From the NCBI GenBank assembly GCA_016786725.1, contig JAEUVU010000020.1, forward strand, positions 124,001-188,000: a stretch of DNA of 64,000 bases, written 5' to 3'. Below the pieces are notes generated by a model. It had not been told where the DNA came from, searched no databases, and saw only the letters and a program-made list of their open reading frames with translations. The position numbers and the translations under genes are program-made. The stretch comes from Ferruginibacter sp. (GTDB lineage Bacteria > Bacteroidota > Bacteroidia > Chitinophagales > Chitinophagaceae). Positions 16,250-26,004 of this stretch are shown here, one piece after another. Every line of letters starts with the position of its first letter. Position 1 is the stretch's first letter.

Positions 16250-18442
16250 CTAGTTCTCTTTTGCACCCTGTGCCTGACCAACTTTTGCAGTAGCGCTTTG
16301 TGTAATCATACTATTCATCACTTTCACGGTTTCATCTATGTAAATATCCCCGCTTACCCTTTTAAGCCATTGTGAGTTCTTATCTATCTTCTCTTTTGCC
16401 GCATTGATGGCAGCCATATCAGCTTCAATATTTTTTACACTAAGATCTTTATTCAGCTTAAACAGGTTTTCCAGTTCTTTCTGTTTTGCTTTTGCTTCCT
16501 TTTGCTCCGCACGATATTTGGTCAAATTGAGCGTATATGCTTTTTCACTGTATTTTTCAAGCCATACCAGGTTTTCCTTGATCTTATTAAAAACAGGATT
16601 CTTGGCAATTTCTGCATCACTGTATTTTATAACCACATCGTTGCTGATAGTGCTTGTCCAGGGTTTGTATTCTGCTTTGGCAATTTCGTCCCAGGGCAAT
16701 GCGGTACTATTATCCTTTTCACGAAACTTCAGATACTCAAACCTGTCAGGAATAACGATATCCGGGGTAACACCTTTTAACTGTGTAGCGCCGCCATTAA
16801 CACGGTAGAATTTTTGTAACGTAAGTTTTACCGATCCCAGGTCCTCTACTTCTTTATTACTGAAAATGGCGTTCTCACTTTCAGGATTTAAAGGAATGTT
16901 ACGCTGTACGGTTCCTTTACCAAATGTAGAAGTGCTGCCGATCACAATACCACGCTTGTAATCCTGTATGGCGGCAGCAAATATTTCAGAAGCGCTGGCG
17001 CTGAATTCATCCACCATCACAGTCAATGGCCCGGTGTACAAAACACTTTTATCTTTATCCTTCCACTGGTAAGGCTTGTCTTCATCCCGGCCTTTAACCA
17101 CGCAAACGGGCCCATCTTCAATAAATAATCCCACCATTTTTACCACTTCTGGCAAAGAGCCTCCGCCATTGCCACGCAGGTCTATAATAATCCCCTGTAC
17201 ATTTTCGGCTTTAAGTTTTTGAATTTCCCTGGCTACATCTTCTGAACATTTGGCTCCGTTGGGGTTTGCAAAATCAACATAAAACTCGGGCAGGTAAATA
17301 TATCCTACTTTATGATCGCCGTTAATAACAGCACTCTTCACAAATGTATCATCTAATTTTATTTCATCCCTGATGATGGGTATTACTGTTATTGTACCAT
17401 CTGCTTTTCTTACGGTAAGTCTTACTTCTGATCCTTTTTTGGCGCCACGTATAATTTTTACAGCATCTGTTACAGAATAACCTGTTACATCCACCGGTTC
17501 CTGGCTTCCTTCTCCCACTTTAATTACTTCGTCTTCCACTTTTAAAATGCCGCCTTTCCATGCAGGCCCTCCTGAAATGAGTGAGCCGATCTTTATTTTG
17601 CCATCATCTTCTTTTAATATGGCGCCAATGCCATAAAAGCTTCCTTTCATTCCTTCATCAAAAGTTCTTTTATCAACCGGTGCAAAATAATTTGTGTGCG
17701 GATCCATGGTGCCGGTAATGGCATTTACAAACGTGCTGAAATTCTCATCATTATTTTCACGGTTTACCTTGGTAGAAAAAAACCGGTCCATCTGTTTTTT
17801 TACAGCTTCCCTTGCTTCTCTTTCCAAAGTAGAGTCGGCTTTAATTTTAAAGTTGGCAGAATCTTTATTTTTCTCCCTTGTTTCAAGCAACTGGCTGTAC
17901 CTGTCAAGCGCCAAAAATTTTAAGCGCTTGCGCCATATCTCTTTTCGCTCAGCTTCGTTTTTAGGATTGTTCAGTTTTTCCCTGTCAAGCATCACTTCTT
18001 CGTCTTTTGTAAAATCAAAAGGCTTGGCCAGTATATCAGCATATAAGCCTGCTGTTTCTTTTAAACGGCTGATGTACTGGTTGCTGATGGTGAAAAAAGA
18101 AATCAGTTCTGCTCCATGGATTTCATCGTCAATCCTGTTTTCAAATTTTTTGAACCCGTCAATATCGCTTTGCAGAAAAATATTTTTATCATTATCCAGG
18201 TCTTCAATGAATTTTTTTAATACCGCTTTTGAAAAATTGTCGTCAATAGTTTTAGGACTATAATGCCCCTGCTCCAGCAGCAAACCCACATTACGGATGA
18301 TCCGGGTGTATTTGGACTTTGGATTATCCCTGTCGCCGGGGTTTCCCTGGGTTTGAAAAGCAACAAATAAACTGGTGGCAGTAAGTACCAGTATTACCGG
18401 TATAAATTTTTTACTCATCATAAATTGCGCAATTTTGTGCAT
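16250..18442 (-). CDS. prc: Tail-specific carboxy-terminal processing protease (S41, Prc/Tsp type)
   Basis: A 730-residue periplasmic protease that degrades proteins by their C-terminal tail. An N-terminal hydrophobic segment (residues about 12-30) is a signal or anchor. A Tsp-type helical domain follows, then a PDZ domain around residues 250-350 (GSFYGIGAIL, GPAWKGGILK), the S41 core with LRGNGGGSLPEVV, and a C-terminal DUF3340-like region. The Ser-Lys dyad is Ser483 in FSASASEIF and Lys509 in STFGKGTVQ, nearly the E. coli Prc spacing. The start at 18442 or at the Met pair six codons on cannot be separated. Confidence 0.93.
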   Translation of the reverse strand: MHKIAQFMMSKKFIPVILVLTATSLFVAFQTQGNPGDRDNPKSKYTRIIRNVGLLLEQGHYSPKTIDDNFSKAVLKKFIEDLDNDKNIFLQSDIDGFKKFENRIDDEIHGAELISFFTISNQYISRLKETAGLYADILAKPFDFTKDEEVMLDREKLNNPKNEAERKEIWRKRLKFLALDRYSQLLETREKNKDSANFKIKADSTLEREAREAVKKQMDRFFSTKVNRENNDENFSTFVNAITGTMDPHTNYFAPVDKRTFDEGMKGSFYGIGAILKEDDGKIKIGSLISGGPAWKGGILKVEDEVIKVGEGSQEPVDVTGYSVTDAVKIIRGAKKGSEVRLTVRKADGTITVIPIIRDEIKLDDTFVKSAVINGDHKVGYIYLPEFYVDFANPNGAKCSEDVAREIQKLKAENVQGIIIDLRGNGGGSLPEVVKMVGLFIEDGPVCVVKGRDEDKPYQWKDKDKSVLYTGPLTVMVDEFSASASEIFAAAIQDYKRGIVIGSTSTFGKGTVQRNIPLNPESENAIFSNKEVEDLGSVKLTLQKFYRVNGGATQLKGVTPDIVIPDRFEYLKFREKDNSTALPWDEIAKAEYKPWTSTISNDVVIKYSDAEIAKNPVFNKIKENLVWLEKYSEKAYTLNLTKYRAEQKEAKAKQKELENLFKLNKDLSVKNIEADMAAINAAKEKIDKNSQWLKRVSGDIYIDETVKVMNSMITQSATAKVGQAQGAKEN

Positions 18443-18602
18443 AGTGTAAAAATAAAGGAAAAATCAAAGTTTACATTGATACTAAACGCCACATTTGGAA
18501 TAATGTTTTGTTAAACCAGTTTTTCGGAAATCCTTATGGATGAACGGTAAACAAACGACTTTCCCCGCCTTGAATTTACACTTTCAATTATCAATCCAAA
18601 AT

Positions 18603-18632
18603 AAAAATCCCCGGCAATAGCAGGGGATTTTT
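18603..18632 (-). terminator. Terminator of tRNA-His
   Basis: AAAAATCCCC (18603-18612) pairs with GGGGATTTTT (18623-18632), just after the tRNA 3' end on the minus strand, followed by a T-rich stretch. Confidence 0.75.
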
Positions 18633-18636
18633 TGTG

Positions 18637-18711
18637 GGTAATCGAAGGGGCTCGAACCCTCGACCCTCAGAATCACAATCTGATGCTCTAACCAACTGAG
18701 CTACGACTACC
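18637..18711 (-). tRNA. tRNA-His (anticodon GTG)
   Basis: The minus strand folds into a full cloverleaf. The anticodon stem TCAGA/TCTGA encloses loop TTGTGAT, giving anticodon GTG. The acceptor GTAGTCG pairs with CGATTAC (one G-T). An extra 5' G at 18711 pairs with discriminator C at 18637, the G-1:C73 identity mark of tRNA-His. The 3' CCA is not encoded. The D-arm is GCTC-GAGC and the T-loop TTCGAGC. Confidence 0.95.
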
Positions 18712-18718
18712 ATTTTTT

Positions 18719-18734
18719 CCCGATAGCTATCGGG
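18719..18734. repeat. 16-bp palindrome CCCGATAGCTATCGGG
   Basis: A perfect palindrome 7 bp upstream of the tRNA-His 5' end. It shares CCCGATA and TATCGGG with the palindrome at 308-327. Its place in the tRNA promoter region makes a regulatory or processing role possible, but a dispersed palindrome is as likely. Confidence 0.7.
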
Positions 18735-18777
18735 AGGCAGCAAAAATAAAGAAAAACAATACTCATTCAAAATACAT

Positions 18778-18808
18778 TTTGAGCCGGTTTTATTAATCGC
18801 TTACTTTG
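18778..18808 (+). promoter_or_regulatory. Possible promoter of the DUF445 gene
   Basis: TTTG (18778-18781), a 19-nt spacer, then TTACTTTG (18801-18808), one mismatch to TAnnTTTG. The ATG follows 22 bp later. Confidence 0.5.
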
Positions 18809-18830
18809 CAGCCCGAATAAATTACAGTTG

Positions 18831-19433
18831 ATGCAATATATTTTACCGGTTCTGTTATCCTGCTTTACAGGGTGGTTTGTTATCTGGCTTACCATTAAAA
18901 TGCTTTTCAGGCCGCATAAGCCTGTAGGTATTGCCGGTATTAAAATACAGGGCATTATTCCTGCAAATCAGCAACTGGTTGCGCAAAGTATAGGCAGGCT
19001 GGTAAGCACAGAGTTATTTTCATTAGATACTTTGAAGCAAAAGGTAGCCGATCCCGAAAACTTTAATAAACTAAAGCCCGAAATCGAAACACATATAGAC
19101 AGCTTTTTAAGGGTGCGGTTAAAAGAAACTTTTCCCATGCTGTCGGTGTTGATTGGTGATAAAACAATCAATCAGCTTAAAGGCGCTTTTTTAACAGAGC
19201 TGGAAAGCCTCTTCCCTGTTTTTATGAATGGGTATATCACCAACCTGCAAAAGGATTTTGATATTGAAAAGCAGGTATCTGAAAAGATCGCGGGTTTTCC
19301 CATTGCTAAAACAGAAGAACTGGTTTACAAATCGGCAAAAAGTCAATTGCTTAAATTGCAGTTACTGGGTGCGGCAATTGGTTTTATTACCGGATTGTTG
19401 CAAATCTTAATCACTCATCAATTGTTTAGCTAA
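18831..19433 (+). CDS. DUF445 family membrane protein
   Basis: A 200-residue protein with an N-terminal membrane segment (about residues 3-25), then the family block WLTIKMLFRPHKP and GIAGIKIQGIIPANQQ. A helical middle and a C-terminal hydrophobic segment LLGAAIGFITGLLQILI follow. The start is taken as ATG 18831 rather than the TTG one codon earlier. It is shorter than the two-repeat YjiN-type DUF445 proteins and like the short forms of Firmicutes and Bacteroidota. Its function is unknown. Confidence 0.85.
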   Translation: MQYILPVLLSCFTGWFVIWLTIKMLFRPHKPVGIAGIKIQGIIPANQQLVAQSIGRLVSTELFSLDTLKQKVADPENFNKLKPEIETHIDSFLRVRLKETFPMLSVLIGDKTINQLKGAFLTELESLFPVFMNGYITNLQKDFDIEKQVSEKIAGFPIAKTEELVYKSAKSQLLKLQLLGAAIGFITGLLQILITHQLFS

Positions 19434-19558
19434 CCATTTGTTAACAACGCTTTCTTTCTCCCCTTTATAATACCACTCATCAACTTAGCAGACATTAATA
19501 TGACATGAAAGAAGGTACTTTGCAAAAATTATTTATAAGGTTGAAAACAAATTTTCTA

Positions 19559-22207
19559 ATGATCAATTCTATCAAGTTATTACTGGTTAGTGTATTTATA
19601 ATAGCAGCCACCCTTACCCATGCTCAAATGCCCGGTGGTGTAAATCGTGGCCAGATGGGCGGCCAAAACATGAACATGGGCCACTTTTATGGCAAAATAT
19701 TAGACTCTGCAAATAATAAACCCATTGAGGCGGCCTCTGTACAACTCATCCAAAACAAATTTGATACAGTAACAAAAAAGCGAAAAGATGTAATTGTTGG
19801 TGGTATGCTTACTACCAAAAAAGGCGAATTCAGCATTGAGAACGTAAATGTGATGGGGCAGTACAAATTAGTGATCACTGCCATCGGCTTTAAAAAGATA
19901 GAACAAAAAGTTTCCTTTCAACTGAATATGAGCGGCGGCAACAGGGATATGAATGCCATGCTGAACGCTGTAGATAAAGATCTGGGAAACATTAAACTGG
20001 AAACCGACGCAAAGCAACTGCAGGATGTAACTGTAAGCGCCGGCAGGGCACAGCTTGAAATGAAGATTGACCGCAAAGTTTTTAATGTAGAAAAAAACCT
20101 GAACAGTGTGGGCGGTACGGCGGTTGATGTTATGAAAAATGTGCCATCGGTTAACGTGGATATTGATGGTAACGTTTCTTTACGTAATGCCACACCACAG
20201 ATATTTGTAGATGGCAGGCCTACCACCATGACGCTGGATCAGATTCCTGCAGATGCAATCGCTTCGGTGGAGATCATTACCAACCCATCTGCAAAATATG
20301 ATGCCAGTGGCGGCGGCGCAGGTATCCTCAACATCATCATGAAGAAGAACCGCAAAGCCGGTTATAACGGCAACCTTCGTGCCGGTATTGATATGCGTGG
20401 CAGGCCAAATGCAGGGGGCGATATAAACCTGAAACAGCAAAAAGTGAATTTTTTTGCTGCCGGGCAGTTTGGTATGCGTAAATCTATCAGCAATGTAAAA
20501 ACAGACCGTGTTGACTACGACAGCAGTTTTTCTGCTTACCTTAAACAGCGCAATAAACCAATAAACAGCGGCTTCTTTGCTTTTGGCCGCATGGGGATGG
20601 ATTATTTTATTGATAACCGCAATACCCTCACCATTGGCGGCAATATTGTACGTGGCCAGTTTAAAACCAATGACGTAATCAACACATATCGTGATACCGT
20701 GCTAACTGCAGGGGGTACCCTCAGCGACCGTGGCGAAAGACAGAGCAAGAGTACCGGTAATTTTTATAATTATGGCGCAACCCTTAGTTTTAAACACAAT
20801 TTTGCAAAGGCAAACAAAGAGCTTACAGCCGATGTGAATTACAATGCCAGCAGAAACAATAATGTAAGTGATTTTAATACGCAGTATTACTTTACAAACA
20901 ACAACCCGAAAAGCCCGCTTATTACAGAAAGGTCAAAAGGAGGAGGCACTAACAGGTTCTTAACAGTGCAAACAGACTATGCAGACCCCATCACTGATAA
21001 AATGAAAATTGAAACAGGTTTAAGGGCTGCCTTCAGGAATTTTACCAGCTATAACGACAATTATGTAAAGGATTTTAACGGTCAGTATATCCTTATATCG
21101 CGGCTGAGTAATAATTATGAGTTCAACGATGCCTTATATGCCGGTTATCTTACTTTTTCTCACCAGCTTAAAAAACTCAGTTACCAATTGGGTTTACGGG
21201 TTGAAAGTTCATCATATACCGGCAACCTGATTACAAAAAATCAGAAATTTAAAACCGATTATCCGTTAAGCCTGTTCCCGAGCGCTTTTGTTACTTACAA
21301 AGTAAATGATAAGGTAGATGCCCAGTTAAATTATTCAAGAAAGATCAACAGGCCCAACTTTTTTCAACTGATCCCTTTTATTGATTATACTGATTCATTG
21401 AATTTATCAGTTGGTAACCCTGCATTGGTTCCGGAGTTTACCAACTTACTCGAATTATCTTACTCAAACCAATACAAAGCCGGTAACAGTTTTTTAGCCA
21501 CCGTCTATTTTCGTAATACCGATAACCTCATAACCAGGTATCAATACAGAACAGCAAATCCGGATACTTCTAAAACGGGTACTGTTATTATGAATACTTA
21601 TGAAAATGCCAACAGAAGTTATACAGTGGGGCTTGAACTCACCGGAAAAAACAAGCTTGCCAAATGGTGGGACCTTACAACCAATATCAATCTTTTCAAT
21701 TCAACTATCCAGGCAGGTAACCTGGCCGGAAGTACGAACAGTTCTTTGTTCAGTTGGTTTGGTAAGATCAATAACAATTTTAAACTCCCAAAAAATTTCT
21801 CTATACAGTTTTCAGGAGATTATACCGCCAGGACCCTTGTAGCGCCGGGCAGTGGCAACCGCGGCGGAGGTATGGGCATGATGTTTGGCGGCGGTTCTCA
21901 ACCAAGTTCACAGGGATATATCAAACCGATATTTGGTGCCGATCTTTCTATACGCAAAGAATTTCTTAAAAATAATGCTGCTTCTGTTACCCTCCAGTTC
22001 AGCGATATTTTCCGCAGTAAAATTTATGCTACCCATGCCGAAGCTGCCACATTCACCCAAGATAATGAGCGCCGCCGCGACCCTCAGTTTGTTCGCCTGA
22101 ATTTCAACTGGCGCTTTGGTAAAATTGACGTGTCATTATTCAAAAAGAAGAATATGAAAGGTGAGATGGAGAATATGCAGAATGCACAACAGGGAATGGG
22201 ACAATAA
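19559..22207 (+). CDS. TonB-receptor-like outer-membrane beta-barrel family protein
   Basis: An 882-residue outer-membrane protein. Starting at ATG 19559 the protein begins with a clean signal peptide (NSIKLLLVSVFII then THA-QMPGG). The longer frame from 19505 adds 18 charged residues before it, so the inner start is preferred; a TACTTTG promoter-like box near 19517 would also lie inside the longer frame. A carboxypeptidase-regulatory-like domain (about 40-150) is followed by a plug-like domain with VDGRPTTMTLDQIPADAIASVE and then beta-strands to the end. This fits the outer-membrane beta-barrel protein 3 family. Its substrate is unknown. Low-complexity Met/Gly/Gln stretches occur at both ends of the mature protein. 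Confidence 0.88.
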   Translation: MINSIKLLLVSVFIIAATLTHAQMPGGVNRGQMGGQNMNMGHFYGKILDSANNKPIEAASVQLIQNKFDTVTKKRKDVIVGGMLTTKKGEFSIENVNVMGQYKLVITAIGFKKIEQKVSFQLNMSGGNRDMNAMLNAVDKDLGNIKLETDAKQLQDVTVSAGRAQLEMKIDRKVFNVEKNLNSVGGTAVDVMKNVPSVNVDIDGNVSLRNATPQIFVDGRPTTMTLDQIPADAIASVEIITNPSAKYDASGGGAGILNIIMKKNRKAGYNGNLRAGIDMRGRPNAGGDINLKQQKVNFFAAGQFGMRKSISNVKTDRVDYDSSFSAYLKQRNKPINSGFFAFGRMGMDYFIDNRNTLTIGGNIVRGQFKTNDVINTYRDTVLTAGGTLSDRGERQSKSTGNFYNYGATLSFKHNFAKANKELTADVNYNASRNNNVSDFNTQYYFTNNNPKSPLITERSKGGGTNRFLTVQTDYADPITDKMKIETGLRAAFRNFTSYNDNYVKDFNGQYILISRLSNNYEFNDALYAGYLTFSHQLKKLSYQLGLRVESSSYTGNLITKNQKFKTDYPLSLFPSAFVTYKVNDKVDAQLNYSRKINRPNFFQLIPFIDYTDSLNLSVGNPALVPEFTNLLELSYSNQYKAGNSFLATVYFRNTDNLITRYQYRTANPDTSKTGTVIMNTYENANRSYTVGLELTGKNKLAKWWDLTTNINLFNSTIQAGNLAGSTNSSLFSWFGKINNNFKLPKNFSIQFSGDYTARTLVAPGSGNRGGGMGMMFGGGSQPSSQGYIKPIFGADLSIRKEFLKNNAASVTLQFSDIFRSKIYATHAEAATFTQDNERRRDPQFVRLNFNWRFGKIDVSLFKKKNMKGEMENMQNAQQGMGQ

Positions 22208-22233
22208 TATTTAAAAGATAGAAGAGTAAAAAC

Positions 22234-22263
22234 AACAGCTGCAGTAATTGGCAGCTGTTTTTA
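22234..22263 (+). terminator. Terminator after the beta-barrel gene
   Basis: AACAGCTGC (22234-22242) pairs with GCAGCTGTT (22251-22259), 8-nt loop, followed by a T run. Confidence 0.8.
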
Positions 22264-22307
22264 TTAACTTTTAGTTTTAAATTGCCACCTTAAACTTAAC
22301 CAGACTT

Positions 22308-24857
22308 ATGAATTTTGATTTTAAGAAACTTGTTCCGCATATCATTGCGGTGGTAATATTTGCAGTGGTAGCCATTGTTTACTGTAAACCTTCCTTACAG
22401 GGTAAAGTGCTGAACCAGCACGATACCCAGGGCTGGAAAGGTATGGCGCAGCAGTCTTTTGAGGTAAAGGAAAAAACAGGCAAATTTCCGCTTTGGACAA
22501 ACAGTATGTTTGGCGGTATGCCTGCTTACCAGATCGCCATGGAAGGCACTTCAAAAATAAGCGCCGGTGGAGAATTTATCCGCCAGGCCTTTTCACTTTG
22601 GCTGCCAGAGCCGGCTGTGTATTTCTTTTTAGCCAGTTTGTGTTTTTATTTACTCTGTATAGTGCTGGGGACAAATCCCTGGGTTTCAATTTTTGGCGGT
22701 TTATCTTATGCATACTCTACCTACAACCCCATTATTGTTTCGGTGGGGCATAACACAAAAATGATGTGCATTGCCTATGCACCAATGGTAATTGCAGGTT
22801 TAATGTTACTGTTTAAAAAGAGATACCTATTGGGTTTTACCATTACAGCATTGTTTGCAGCTTTTTTGATTGGCCAAAGCCATTTACAGGTTGTTTATTA
22901 TTTACTGATCATTGCGGCCTGTATCGCCATTGCGGCGCTGGTAAATGCAGTTAAAGAAAAAGATATTGTTTCGTGGGCCAAATCATCAGCATTAGGCCTG
23001 GCAGCAGGCTTTATTGGTTTGGGGGTTTGCGCCGGTGTGATATTACCAACGTATGATTATTCAAAAGAAACCATGCGGGGGGGCGTATCTCAACTCACCT
23101 TAAATGCAGGCGACAGCACCGGAAATAAAACCAAAGGAGGCCTTGATAAAGATTACGCACTCAGATGGAGTGTGGGCCAGATGGAAACATTCACTTTTAT
23201 GGTTCCTGGTTTATACGGTGGCAGCAATGGTGGCCGAGAGCACAGTGCTTCTTCAAAACTGGCAGAAAAATTTACGGAGCTTGGTGTACCTGAAGAAAAT
23301 GCCGTTGGAATGACCAATGCCTATTCGTATTGGGGCAGCATGAGCAGTTTAAGTGAAACTACCAGCGGGCCTGTTTACCTGGGAGCCATTATTTGCTTCC
23401 TTTTCATCATTGGTTTGTTTTACCTCAACAGCTGGCATAAATGGTGGGTGCTTGCGGCAAGCATCATCGGCATCTTACTGGCCTGGGGCAGCAATTTTAT
23501 GGCCTTCAATGCATTCCTGCTCGATCATCTTCCTTTTTACAGTAAATTCAGGGCACCCAGTATGGCATTGGTTATTCCGCAGTTTTGCATACCGGTTCTT
23601 GCAGTTTTAACGCTCAGTAAACTGGTTACCGAAACCAGTTTTGACTCCGCCTATAAACAATTGAAAAAAGGGCTGGTTGCAACAGCGGCCGTACTGGCCA
23701 TCATTGCAGCTTTCTGGTTTACTGCCGACTATACCGGTAAAGGTGATAAAGATATTAAGCAACAATTTGTAAATGATTTTTCAAGAGCACAACCTGGCCA
23801 GCAATCAAACCCGCAGGCACTGCAGCAGGCAGAAGAGTTAAGTAAAGAAATAATGACAGCATTAAGGGCCGACAGGAAAAGTGAAGCTGGTGGCGACCTG
23901 CTAAGAACATTCTTATTATTTGCGGCAGCAGGGTTAATTGTATGGCTGATGTTAAAAAAGAAATTATCTGCAATGGTTGCAACCAGTTGTTTAACTGTAA
24001 TTTCTTTTTTTGAATTGATTAATATAGACCAGCGCTATTTGAATTACGACAGTTACCGGGAAGCAGAAGAAGTAACCGGCGCATTTACGCCTACCGCTGC
24101 AGACCAGCAGATACTGGCAGATCCTGATCATGCTAATTTCAGGGTGTTTAACCAAACCCAGAATTTTACAAATGAATCGTTAACCTCTTACCATCATAAC
24201 TCAATTGGTGGTTACAGCCCGGCCAAACTGGGGTTGTACCAGGATCTTATTGAGCACCAGCTTGCCAAAGGAAATATGGGTGTGCTTAATATGCTGAACA
24301 CAAAATATGTTATTAGCAACACACAGGATGGAAGAACCATTGCACAGCAAAACCCTGCTGCTTTCGGCCCCTGCTGGCTGGTAAAAGGTATTAAGTTTGT
24401 AAACACACCTAATGAAGAAATGCTGGCGTTGGACAGTACCAACTTAAGGGACACAGCTATACTAAACGCAGGTTTTAAGAATGTGGTAAAGCAATTACCG
24501 GTTTACGATTCATCAGCCTCAATAAAAATAACCGAAAGGCAAAACGATAAGATCACCTATGCTTCCAGCGCTGCCACACCACAGTTTGCTGTATTTAGTG
24601 AGATATATTATAACCGCGGCTGGAATGCATACATTGACGGTAAAAAAACAGATTATGCAAAAGTAAACTACCTGTTAAGAGGAATTGAATTGCCGGCAGG
24701 CAGTCATAAGATCGAGTTCAGGTTTGAACCTAAAGCATATTATACAGGTAATACCATTTCTTTCTGGAGCACGCTTTTGATCTACCTTGCTCTAATCGCA
24801 ACAATTATTACAGCATTTAGAAAAAATAAGGAAACCCAACAACAGGTTACTGTGTAA
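22308..24857 (+). CDS. YfhO family multispanning membrane protein
   Basis: An 849-residue protein with a dozen or so hydrophobic segments. The large first extracytoplasmic loop starts with LNQHDTQGWKGMAQQ and contains PLWTNSMFGGMPAYQ, typical of YfhO and GT-C-like proteins. The C-terminal soluble part has FSEIYYNRGWNAYIDGK, another YfhO block, before a last membrane segment. In Gram-positives YfhO takes part in glycosylation of teichoic acids; a lipid-linked sugar transferase role is plausible here beside polysaccharide genes but not shown. Confidence 0.85.
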   Translation: MNFDFKKLVPHIIAVVIFAVVAIVYCKPSLQGKVLNQHDTQGWKGMAQQSFEVKEKTGKFPLWTNSMFGGMPAYQIAMEGTSKISAGGEFIRQAFSLWLPEPAVYFFLASLCFYLLCIVLGTNPWVSIFGGLSYAYSTYNPIIVSVGHNTKMMCIAYAPMVIAGLMLLFKKRYLLGFTITALFAAFLIGQSHLQVVYYLLIIAACIAIAALVNAVKEKDIVSWAKSSALGLAAGFIGLGVCAGVILPTYDYSKETMRGGVSQLTLNAGDSTGNKTKGGLDKDYALRWSVGQMETFTFMVPGLYGGSNGGREHSASSKLAEKFTELGVPEENAVGMTNAYSYWGSMSSLSETTSGPVYLGAIICFLFIIGLFYLNSWHKWWVLAASIIGILLAWGSNFMAFNAFLLDHLPFYSKFRAPSMALVIPQFCIPVLAVLTLSKLVTETSFDSAYKQLKKGLVATAAVLAIIAAFWFTADYTGKGDKDIKQQFVNDFSRAQPGQQSNPQALQQAEELSKEIMTALRADRKSEAGGDLLRTFLLFAAAGLIVWLMLKKKLSAMVATSCLTVISFFELINIDQRYLNYDSYREAEEVTGAFTPTAADQQILADPDHANFRVFNQTQNFTNESLTSYHHNSIGGYSPAKLGLYQDLIEHQLAKGNMGVLNMLNTKYVISNTQDGRTIAQQNPAAFGPCWLVKGIKFVNTPNEEMLALDSTNLRDTAILNAGFKNVVKQLPVYDSSASIKITERQNDKITYASSAATPQFAVFSEIYYNRGWNAYIDGKKTDYAKVNYLLRGIELPAGSHKIEFRFEPKAYYTGNTISFWSTLLIYLALIATIITAFRKNKETQQQVTV

Positions 24858-24876
24858 TACCGGCCTGTTTTTGCAA

Positions 24877-25995
24877 ATGATCAATGTACTTAGCATAGTT
24901 TCTTACAAATTTTTACCGCCTGACATGGGGGGACAAAAAGGTATCGCATTTTTTAACCGCTACCTGAGTAAGCATGTTAACCTGAGCTGTGTTACGATAC
25001 AGGATAATACAGCATTGCCGGCCGAAGGTTACCCCATTAAGAACCTATTAAGCAACAGCAGCAGCCGTTACATCAACGTGTTTTATTTTTTTATGTTGCG
25101 GAGGATTATCCGTGAAGAAAAGATCACCCACATCATTATTGAGCATCCATATTATGGCTGGCTGGGTATTTTATTAAAATGGTTTTGCAAGGTAAAACTC
25201 ATTGTTCACTCACACAATATAGAAGCACAACGCTTTAAAAGCATGGGCAAATGGTGGTGGGGTGTTTTATGGCATTATGAAAAGATGACCCATTCAAAAG
25301 CCGACCGCAATTTTTTTATACAGGATAATGACCGGAATTATGCAATTGAGAATTTTAAACTCAAGCCGGAAAAATGCACAACCATCACTTATGGTTTTGA
25401 GTTGAGCCAGGCTCCCGCCCTTGCGGAAAAACAATCTGCCAGGGAGCAAATCTGTAAAATCCATTCTATTAACAAAACAAACAGGCTATTGCTTTTTAAC
25501 GGTACACTTGGATACAAACCAAACCTGGATGCGCTTGATATCATTCTTGAAAAAATAAATCCTGTGCTTTTAGCTGACAAAAATTTCAATTATACTATAA
25601 TTATTTGTGGAAGTAAATTGCCTGCTGATTATGAAGGCCTGGTAAATTATAAAGATAGATGTATCATCTATGCAGGTTTTGTTGACGATATTAACCTGTA
25701 CTTTAAAGCCTGCGATATTTTTATTAACCCTGTTATGGATGGCGGCGGTATAAAAACAAAAGTGGTGGAAGCATTGGGCAATGATCTTTCTGTTATAAGC
25801 ACCCAAAGCGGCGCCATTGGTATTCCTGTTGAAATAACCGGCGATAAAATGTACATTGTTGAAGATAATGACTGGAATAAATTTTCAGGACTGATAAAAA
25901 CCATTGATCCTGCTCAAACCATTCCGCCTGTTTACTTTGAGCATTTTTATTGGGGAAATATTGCTGCAAAAGCTGCAAAGGCGATTATCACTTAA
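24877..25995 (+). CDS. Glycosyltransferase, GT4-like
   Basis: A 372-residue GT-B glycosyltransferase. The N-domain has FLPPDMGGQKGIAFFNRYL and HSHNIEAQRFKSMG. The C-domain has LLLFNGTLGYKPNLDAL and the donor-site MDGGGIKTKVVEALG in place of the usual EGFGLxxxEA. The start is ATG 24877, two codons after a TTG and 19 bp after the YfhO stop. It is followed 9 bp later by the epimerase/reductase gene, so both probably serve the same glycan. Confidence 0.85.
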   Translation: MINVLSIVSYKFLPPDMGGQKGIAFFNRYLSKHVNLSCVTIQDNTALPAEGYPIKNLLSNSSSRYINVFYFFMLRRIIREEKITHIIIEHPYYGWLGILLKWFCKVKLIVHSHNIEAQRFKSMGKWWWGVLWHYEKMTHSKADRNFFIQDNDRNYAIENFKLKPEKCTTITYGFELSQAPALAEKQSAREQICKIHSINKTNRLLLFNGTLGYKPNLDALDIILEKINPVLLADKNFNYTIIICGSKLPADYEGLVNYKDRCIIYAGFVDDINLYFKACDIFINPVMDGGGIKTKVVEALGNDLSVISTQSGAIGIPVEITGDKMYIVEDNDWNKFSGLIKTIDPAQTIPPVYFEHFYWGNIAAKAAKAIIT

Positions 25996-26000
25996 ATTTG
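25993..26000 (+). promoter_or_regulatory. Possible -7 box overlapping a stop codon
   Basis: TAAATTTG matches TAnnTTTG and begins with the TAA stop of the glycosyltransferase gene. The next ATG is only 4 bp further on, so a transcript from here would be nearly leaderless. It may be chance. Confidence 0.3.
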
Positions 26001-26004
26001 TTGC

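Noticed and set aside
17694..18263. Long + strand frame opposite prc
   Set aside because: Antisense shadow of the prc coding sequence; composition is Ser/Phe-rich and matches no family.
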